A stretch of DNA of 64,000 bases, from contig CAMXCT020006573.1 in NCBI GenBank assembly GCA_947184155.2, positions 310,001 to 374,000 on the forward strand, written 5' to 3'. Below, piece after piece: positions 56,493 through 64,000 of this stretch. The DNA is from Cladocopium goreaui (lineage: Eukaryota > Sar > Dinophyceae > Suessiales > Symbiodiniaceae). Under the pieces are notes generated by a model, which was not told where the DNA came from, searched no databases, and saw only the letters and a program-made list of their open reading frames with translations. Position numbers and translations under genes: made by a program. The stretch's first letter is position 1. The number at the start of each line of letters is the position of its first letter.

Positions 56493-57310
56493 TCAAGGTA
56501 GAGGATATAGTGAACTGGCGTGAAAATTCGATCCCAAAGGTCCTAAGCATGGAAAGTAGTGGGAAGCAACCCCTCTTGTTTGGTCGACACACAAGGTTTC
56601 GGAGAATTCCAGGTGATTTTTTGGAAGTTGGCGCTTGAACAAGCTGTAAACGGAAGGCTCTGGTGATGTGTGAAGGTTCCATGCAATGCGCAGCTCCTTC
56701 AGCTTTTCAGGCGAAGTATCCAGACCTGCAGAAGCCCCCAGGGGATCGCACGATTTTCCAGGCAATAAATCGGAATTCAAAGGGCTCTACAGACTCTACA
56801 CTTGATGTGGGAGGGAACCCTGCAACAATCATATTCCTAACGAATCGCCAGTTTTTCGTCCCAAGAGGTCCTATTTGGCAGATGAAAGCAGCCATGTGTC
56901 CACTCGAACCCAATTAACATGATCATTGGATGGTTATTATCAAATGATAAATAAAGGTTTCCGCAGCGGATGACTTTGAGGCCCCGGCACAAATTGGGCA
57001 AATTCACCTTTTGGGGCTCCATCGACAAGGGCGTGAGAGCTGATTCCTTGGTGTGATGGCTGAAGCTTTGGCGAAGGCGATTTACACACGACCTTGGAGC
57101 GATATCAAAGTCACTTCGTTCCACACATCAGAGATGTGACTGGACATTTGGCTGCGGACCAAATTGAGACTCATCTTCGACGTTGGCGATCCCTTTTCGT
57201 GAGATCCAATCGGGGAATCTTAGAAAACCAATAAACAAGCAGGAAAGAAAAGGGATGTGAGAGAAAGCTAAAGGTGTACGCAAGATGTGACTCCTCAACT
57301 GCTTTAGCAC
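56493..57310 (-). other. coding-like block with frame changes, unrecognised
   Basis: Successive minus-strand frames read as protein: 57128-57310 (TPLAFSHIPFLSCLFIGFLR), 56837-57124 (RSCVNRLRQSFSHHTKESAL, KVNLPNLCRGLKVIRCGNLY), 56493-56780 (SPEKLKELRIAWNLHTSPEP, SVYSLFKRQLPKNHLEFSET). Either several exons or a frameshifted pseudogene. No family recognised. Confidence 0.3.
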
Positions 57311-57390
57311 GGATCACCGGATCACAGCAAGTCCACAGAGCTTCTCGCATCTTCATTTGGATGCATGTTGATGTTTATCACATGTTCATG

Positions 57391-57424
<34 letters not shown>

Positions 57425-57671
57425 TACATGTGTGTGTGTTCCAAATTCACCAAACTCCATGCTCCATGCTCCATGGGAAGTTCCATCACATCGCATAATG
57501 ATATATAAGGATCCATATCTGCTGAGGATCAGCAAGGGCAACGAACTAAAGGCCAACCTATGACTCCCTCACCAAATGATCGTGCCTGAGTAGGCTGGGG
57601 CACTCCCAAGGCCTGTGGGTCATGGCACAAGACATCTCGTTTCCGGTGTTCAGACACTGGTTTTCGTAGAA

Positions 57672-58085
57672 TCATGGATAGGTCGGATAGGTATGACGAA
57701 TACACAAAGGACATGCTACCAAAGGTTTGGTCACCAAAATGCAGCATTTACACTTCGCTTGCACCTCTGCAAGAGACAACGACACAGGTGGCATCGTTTG
57801 AACCTCGGTTAAAGGGATACACGTTCTGCGCATCTGCACAGCGAATACATGCGAATACTGCATCCCCAACGTAAGTCTTGCGCCAAGACTCCTCCAGATT
57901 TTCGCTTCGGCACCCCCAATCACCCCAGTCCCAAATCCCACAGCAATCGTCTTTGAATGTGCTGCGACGGCCAGACGAGTGCACATGCCAAAGTGGATTT
58001 TTTCTCCCAGAACTTGATCTTCATTGATTCTCCATGACCCTTGCCTGTGGCAGTTCATGTTGGAAGATTCCAAAATGTCATACAC
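57672..58085 (-). CDS. candidate exon(s), unrecognised
   Basis: Minus-strand frame open over 137 codons. The best part is EKIHFGMCTRLAVAAHSKTI, then AVGFGTGVIGGAEAKIWRSL, a Gly/Ala-rich, partly hydrophobic stretch with GC-rich third positions. Another frame is also open, so the call is weak. Confidence 0.3.
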   Translation of the reverse strand: MYDILESSNMNCHRQGSWRINEDQVLGEKIHFGMCTRLAVAAHSKTIAVGFGTGVIGGAEAKIWRSLGARLTLGMQYSHVFAVQMRRTCIPLTEVQTMPPVSLSLAEVQAKCKCCILVTKPLVACPLCIRHTYPTYP

Positions 58086-58373
58086 TGCAAAAACATGCAG
58101 TCTATATCTATATTATAATACATATATATATATCATATATATATGTTCAAGTGTATGTTTGTGTGTCTGTCTATATAATAGATAATTTAATGATACCAAC
58201 TTTTGGCCATCTCAGTATTTGTCAAAAATCCCTTGTACCCTCCCCTCCACCCAAGCACTGGGGAAGGACCAGAGTCACCACCACATGCGGCTCCTAGCAA
58301 GATCCAAGCATGGTCCAAACAGTCCAAACCCAAGGGAGACTTCCAGACCTATTCAGTTTCATGTCTAGAATGT

Positions 58374-58703
58374 CTAGAATATAAATAGATTGTAATTTGT
58401 AAAGATCAAAAAAGCATGTTGCAGCATGTGTGTATATTTCAAATTATTGCAAGGTCTCCAAGTCTGGACATGAAATGCCGACTTGTCATATCTTTTCACC
58501 GTGGTGACACCGGATGGCACCTTCTGCAGGTCTTGTTCTGGAAAAAGGCCATCAAAGTTTCTGGCCAAGCGCCTGGCTGACGAAGGCTGACTGGAAGGTG
58601 CGACGGCGATCGAACGCCCTCGGTTTTGTGCTGCGACTTTCGGTGGCAATGCGTCACTGGTGTGAAAGGAGAGGGTTGTCCTCAGCAAGCAGTCACTGTT
58701 CAA
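58374..58703 (-). CDS. candidate exon, unrecognised
   Basis: Minus-strand frame, Ser/Ala/Arg-rich at the start (SIAVAPSSQPSSARRLARNF), then DGLFPEQDLQKVPSGVTTVK and RYDKSAFHVQTW. No domain recognised. Confidence 0.25.
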   Translation of the reverse strand: MNSDCLLRTTLSFHTSDALPPKVAAQNRGRSIAVAPSSQPSSARRLARNFDGLFPEQDLQKVPSGVTTVKRYDKSAFHVQTWRPCNNLKYTHMLQHAFLIFTNYNLFIF

Positions 58704-59460
58704 CTGCCGCGGGACAGCTTAGATGCGTCTTGAAACCCCAACCAAGAGCAAATTGGATTTCCATATGATGGGAAAATCCAGAGAAAGTTTGACTTTTATC
58801 TTGAATGTGCAGCTCAAAAAGTAAATGTCAAGAGCCTCATCTATGGTGTCCCTTGAACGAGCGCCACAGCGCAAGCGCAGCGTTCCAACGCTGGAAACTA
58901 CTATGCGGTGCTGCTGAGCACGGCAACTCTTGAAAATTTACTGACTCGGAAACCAGGCCAGTAAAGTTTGGATGTGCAAAAAAAATAGTGAACCCCAAAC
59001 ATTCCAATCGGTGGTCCGAGTTTTTGAAGGAGCAAAACCCATACATTTGGGGTTCACGAATTTTGAGACGCACCTATATCTGTGCTAGACATTTCACTTG
59101 GCTTGTTGCATCCCACAGGAATTCTTTCCAAGCTTCTAGTGGAGCCAAGTGAAGCTTCAAATCATGCAAAAAGACGGAATCTGTACAGACCTCCATTCTG
59201 TTTGGCCTTGGATCACAAGCACCAGTTGAACTTCAGGAGCCAATTGTTCCTCTCCTGTCAAGGCAAAAATTGATTTTCCTCACTGGGACTATGCACATTG
59301 TCTGAGCTGCTGGTTTGTGTGTTGTTTGTCTTTTCACAGTCTTTCCACATGAAAACAAAGACACACCGTCATAGGTCTACATGTTGCGACCACTTCAGAA
59401 AAAAAAAATGCTTCGAGTTTGCCAACTGCGGTGTCAAGGAGTGCCTCCTGGTGGTGTGGC

Positions 59461-60804
59461 TCAGATAGGTCTTAGCCGTCTGAGCAGCTCCGAACCCACC
59501 ATTTGCCTGGCATCGACGCATCGACGCATCGAGTCCGTGAAAAACTGCCAACGGGTCGCCGTGCAGCGGCTCCAGATGCTCCAGGCCTCTCTTCTTGGAC
59601 GGATGGAGAACCCAGAATTGCAGAGTTCTCCTATGCGATGAGTGGAGTACTCAGTCGGAGTTTCATCACAAAGAGAAATGACTTGCAGCATAAATCTGAT
59701 CACGTGTCAGTGTTTGTCCTACCACTCTCTGGAATTGCTGGTGCTTTGGCATGTGTACGCTCTGTGGGAAGCCAGTGCAATGTGCATGGAGCTCCAGAAC
59801 AAGTCACGAAGCAAAGAACATCCAACTTCGATGATCAAAGGTTGTCATTACCTCCCACAATTTCTAAATGACTCCTCCCACCTGGCAGTGTATCCCCGCC
59901 ATTGCTAGACACTCCTGTGTGCGTCTGATGAGATATGGCACCACTTCATCAACAGGTCCATAAGGGACGTACTTGTAGGACCTAGCAGAGATCCAAAGCG
60001 CTTCAACATTGAACATCTGCTAAAAATCATAGAAGTTGGAATTTCCGAATATGCTTCTTCGGATCGTTTTTCCTGCTACCCGTGCACAACTGGAAATATG
60101 TTCAGGCCCACATGATAATTGTAACGTATTGTAACTGTGAATAACTCTGAATCTCAAGACCTCGGAACAAGAGTTGCTGAGCGCAAGAATGCTCGGGCGC
60201 AAGCCGGTAGCCATACCGCGCCAGCCTTGGTTTTGGTCAAGCCAGAGGCACAACATTCAGAATTCAGAGTGATCAGTTTGGGGAAAGTTAGCAGAATGAG
60301 AAACTCAAAATCTCTGAGATACTTTTCGGTGTAAGAGCAGTTTCGCAAACAAGTGGTCACCACTGGTCACCGCTGAGAGGCATGACTGAACCCTCTTTGG
60401 CAAGTCCATTTTCACACATCACTGGTAATTTTATTTGTCAAGGCCGTGCCCAAGATTCTCCAAAAAACAACATATGCACACAAAGATGATAGAACTGTCT
60501 GACTACACCACTGCTTCCAAGTGTCGTGTATGTCAGATGGTCTGCCATGCCCATCAATTGTCCAAAGCCCACGCGGTCCTGACCCGTCAGAGTTCTCTTT
60601 GAGCATCAATCTCCAGAACGTCGAGCCAATAAACACCACAAAGAAATTTCTCTTGATGTCAAAATGTCAAACCTCCCCAGGTTTTGGGCAAAAGGTGTGT
60701 CTCAACCCACAAGGGGGCCCCACATCAGCCTGGCTCACTGCCAACTCGGCCATCTTTTGGATGGTCCGTTCGATGGAGTATCGGTTGTGGGAGGCCACCA
60801 GCAC
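59461..60804 (-). CDS. PRODH: proline dehydrogenase, C-terminal half
   Basis: Five minus-strand exons: 60739-60804 (VLVASHNRYSIERTIQKMAE, AG|G acceptor, GTGAGC donor), 60509-60578 (DRVGFGQLMGMADHLTYTTL), 59915-59981 (SYKYVPYGPVDEVVPYLIRR), 59587-59630 (ENSAILGSPSVQEE, GC donor), 59461-59506 (RQMVGSELLRRLRPI, stop). These match in order the ASHN, FGQL.GM.DH, YKYVPYGPV..V.PYL.RR and EN..LG...ER...ELLRRLR motifs of mitochondrial proline dehydrogenase, which oxidises proline to P5C with FAD. The RR pair that binds proline is intact. The 60509/59981 junction does not agree in phase, so a micro-exon or another edge is missing. The donor after 59915 reads GA. The N-terminal exons lie above 60.8 kb or beyond the window. 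Confidence 0.85.
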
Positions 60805-60959
60805 CTGCCCCAGTGGCTATTCCGGAAAAGGACCAGAGAAATGTCACCCGTTTTCGGTAAGTGCAACATATGCAACTGAAAAATCTTGAAAAGACCTGGA
60901 AAAATACTGAGAAAACATGAAAAGCCTTTTAAAATACACCGGCATAGGCCCCAGATAGA

Positions 60960-63121
60960 AAAGGTTGGAACTGATGGTTCCCAACGTGGGAACCAAAGGT
61001 TACCATGGCAAGGAACTGCCGGTTCCCAGACCTTGAAACTTAGGGTTCCCAACCTGGGAACCAGAGGTTGCCATTGCAAGGAATTGCTGGTTCCCAGAAG
61101 TTAGAATTTATGTTTTCGAAGATAAGCAACTATCATTGTAAGGAATTGCCGGTTGCGAAAGCTTGAAACTCATGGTTCCAAAGCTGAAAAAGCATACGTT
61201 ACCAGTGGAAGGATCTGTTGATTCCAAAAAGTTGGAACTCATGGTTCTTAATGTTGTTTTGTTTTGTTTACTGAGCCGGTAACAGAACCTTTTGTTTTTC
61301 TTAATGGACCGGTAGCGGAATGTTTGCGTTCGGCTGCTGGGCCGGCATAAAAATGTTTTTGCACGAAAAAGGTGCATGTTAAAATGATATGAAAACATTT
61401 TTTTTACAATTTTATGGTTTTGCTTAATGGACCGGTACAGAACGCTTTGTTTTGCTTAATGGACCGGTACCGGAATGTTTGCGTTTGGTTCATGGCAAGG
61501 AACTGCCGGCTTCCAAAGGTTGGAACTCACGGTTGCCAACGTGGGAACCACAGGTTACCATTGCAAGGAACTGCCGGTTCCCACAGGTTGGAACTCATGG
61601 TTCCCAACCTGGGAACCAGAGGTTACCATTGCAAGCAACTGCCGGTTCCCAGAGGTTGGAACTCATGCTTCCCAACCTGGGAACCATAGGTTACCATTGC
61701 AAAGAACTTCCGGTTCCTAAAGGTTGGAACTGACGGTTCCCAACGTGGGAACCAAAGGATACCATGGCAAGGAACTGCCGGTTCCCAGACCTTGAAACTT
61801 ACGGTTCCCAACCTGGGAACCAGAGGTTACCATTGCAAGGAATTGCCGGTTCCCAGAAGTTAGAATTTATGTTTTCGAAGATAAGCAACTATCATTGTAA
61901 GGAATTGCCGGTTGCGAAAGCTTGAAACTCATGGTTCCAAAGCTGAAAAAGCATACGTTACCAGTGGAAGGATCTGTTGATTCCAAAAAGTTGGAATTTC
62001 ATGGTTCTTAATGTTGTTTTGTTTTGTTTACTGAGCCGGTAACGGAACCTTTTGTTTTGCTTAATGGACCGGTAAAGAACGCTTTGTTTTGCTTAATGGA
62101 CCGGTACCAGAATGTTTGCGTTTGGTTCATGGCAAGGAACTGCCGGGTCCCAAAGGTTGGAACTCACTGTTGCCAACGTGGGAACCACAGGTTACGGTTC
62201 CCACAGGTTAGAAGTCATGGGGAACCAGAGGTTACCATTGCAAGCAACTGCCGGTTCCCAGAGGTTGGAACTCATGCTTCCCAACCTGGGAACCATAGGC
62301 TACCATTGCAAAGAACTTCCAGTTCCTAAAGGTTGGAACTGATGGTTCCCAACGTGGGAACCAAAGGTTACCATGGCAAGGAACTGCCGGTTCCCAGACC
62401 TTGAAACTTACGGTTCCCAATCTGGGAACCAGAGATTACCATTGCAAGGAATTGCCGGTTCCCAGAAGTTAGAATTTATGTTTTCGAGCTAAGCGGCTTT
62501 CATTGTAAGGAACTGCGGGTTTCCAAAGCTTGAAACTCATGGTTCCAAGCCTGAAAAAGTAACGTTACCAGTGGAAGGATCTGTTGACTGCAAAAAGTTA
62601 GACGTCATGGTTCTTAATGTTGTTTTGTTTTGTTTACTGAGCCGGTAACAGAACCTTTTGTTTTTCTTAATGGACCGGTAGCGGAATGTTTGCGTTTGGC
62701 TGTTGGGCCGGCAAAAAAATGTTTTGCACGAAAAAGGTGCATGTTAAAATGATATGAAAACAGTTTCTTTACAATTTTATGGTTTTGCTTAATGGACCGG
62801 TAAAGAACGCTTTGTTTTGCTCAATGGACCGGTACCGGAATGTTTGCGTTTGGTTCATGGTAAGGAACTGCCGGTTCCCAAAGGTTGGAACTCACGGTTG
62901 CCAACGTGGGAACCACAGGTTACCATTGCAAGGAACTGCCGGTTCCCAGAGGTTGGAACTCCTGGTTCCCAACCTGGGAACCATGGGTTACCATTGCAAG
63001 GAACTGCCGGTTCCCAGAGGTTGGAACTCATGGTTCCCAACCTGGGAACTAGAGGTTACCATTGCAAAGAACTTCCAATTCCTAAAGGTTGGAACTGATG
63101 GTTCCCAACGTGGGAACCAAA
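60960..63121. repeat. 68-bp repeat in 610-760-bp higher-order units
   Basis: The basic unit of about 68 bp contains AAGGAACTGCCGGTTCCCAG and the palindrome GTTCCCAACCTGGGAAC. Larger blocks restart at about 60973, 61733, 62342 and 63095, and include a separate segment GCTTAATGGACCGGTA with TGTTTTGTTTACTGAG. Long plus-strand frames are repeat translations. No gene seen, although upstream PRODH exons could be hidden here. Confidence 0.93.
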
Positions 63122-64000
63122 GCACAGCACCCTGCACAGCACCTTTCACACCACCCTTCACAGCTCCCTGCACAGCACCTTTGCCAGACTTCGCCACCAC
63201 AGTCTGGACAGCACCTTGCACAGCACCCTGCACAGCACCCTTGCCAGACTTCGCCACCGCACTACTACAGCACCCTGCACAGCACCCTGCACAGCACCCT
63301 GCACAGCCCCCTGCACAGCACCTTTGTCAGCACCCTGCACAGCGCCCTGCACAGCACCCTGCGCAGCACCGTGCACAGCACCTTTGCCAGACTTCGCTCT
63401 GGACAGCACCTTTGCCAGACTTCACCACCGCAGTGTGTAAAACACCCTGCACAGCACCCTGCACAGCACCTTTGCCAGACTTCGCCACCGCATCTGGACA
63501 GCACCCTGCACAGCACCCTGCACAGCACCCTGCACAGCACCTTTGCCAGACTTCGCCACCGCAGTCTGGACAGCACCCTGCACAGCACCCTGCGACAGCA
63601 CCCTGCACAGCACCACAGCACCTTTGCTAGACTTCGCCACCGCAGTCTGCACAGCACCCTGCACAGCACCCTGCACAGCACCTTTGCCAGACTTCGCCAC
63701 CGCAATCTGGACAGCACCCTGCACAGTGCACAGCACCCTGCACAGCACCCTGCACAGCACCTTTGCCAGACTTCGCCACCGCATCTGGACAGCACCCTGC
63801 ACAGCACCCTGCACAGCACCTTTGCCAGACTTCGCCACCGCAGTCTGGACAACACCCTGCACAGCACCCTGCACAGCACCTTTGCCAGACTTCGCCACCG
63901 CAGTCGCAGTGCACAGCACCCTGCACAGCACCCTGCACAGCACCCTGCACAGCACCCTGCACAGCACCCTGCACAGCACCCTGCACAGCACCCTGCTCAA
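63122..64000. repeat. 12-bp array CAGCACCCTGCA with interspersed 31-bp block
   Basis: Runs of CAGCACCCTGCA are separated by TTTGCCAGACTTCGCCACCG and CAGTCTGGA. The period is divisible by three, so all frames are open on both strands. It continues to the window end. Confidence 0.96.

Noticed and set aside
59642..59908. Plus-strand 88-codon frame
   Set aside because: It overlaps the interval between two PRODH exons on the opposite strand and has no domain, so it is more likely intron antisense.
1..64000. Dinoflagellate spliced-leader relics, rRNA, tRNA, CRISPR arrays
   Set aside because: I looked for the leader core (CCGTAGCCATTTTGG..) and for repeat-spacer patterns and saw none. tRNAs cannot be excluded by eye.

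Overview
The window looks like nuclear DNA of a dinoflagellate, probably of the Symbiodiniaceae/Suessiales type. The evidence is: small exons separated by introns that mostly end AG|G and begin GT or, in places, GC and possibly GA; two genes carrying the CRPCAWF..GC.NG..C.HCH CCCH zinc finger common in this group; a Ty1/copia retrotransposon; short TIR elements resembling introners; and a very large content of tandem repeats. No bacterial-type operons, rRNA, tRNA or CRISPR array were seen. Most single-exon ORFs are repeat artefacts or shadows. The genes given here were assembled by eye from short exons, so exon edges are predictions and further exons are likely to have been missed.

Layout. 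1-5930: a 30-bp array followed by a 60-bp array. 5931-9008: non-coding, with microsatellites and one hairpin element. 9009-16945: a complete copia element on the minus strand with identical 165-bp LTRs, inserted in a (TA)n tract, encoding Gag-protease, a separate SAP/ExoX-C-like protein, a methyltransferase-like domain joined to integrase, and RT-RNase H. 17-27 kb: several unrecognised exon clusters, a TIR element (18111-18438) in AT-rich DNA, and a decayed LINE. 28.2-34.9 kb: a seven-exon EEF1AKMT1-like lysine methyltransferase whose second intron holds five different tandem arrays and an assembly gap. 35-46 kb: an N-myristoylation candidate, a CF/CW..CC cysteine-rich gene, a glycoprotein-like cysteine-repeat gene and small exon candidates. 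48.7-53.3 kb: two CCCH zinc-finger paralogues on the same strand with identical intron positions. 54-59.4 kb: unrecognised exon blocks. 59.46-60.80 kb: the C-terminal half of proline dehydrogenase. 60.9-64 kb: a higher-order 68-bp array that switches abruptly to a 12-bp array.

The strongest system-level observation is a family of about 100-bp near-palindromic elements (five copies plus one decayed) with ends CCCTCTGG..CCAGAGGG, mostly flanked by TA. Each carries GTAA near one end and a CAG near the other, on both strands. One copy (39826-39925) appears to be an entire intron: the exons on either side join in frame at its own splice sites. Three others, and the decayed copy, lie inside predicted introns. 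This is what an introner that makes introns by TIR transposition should look like.
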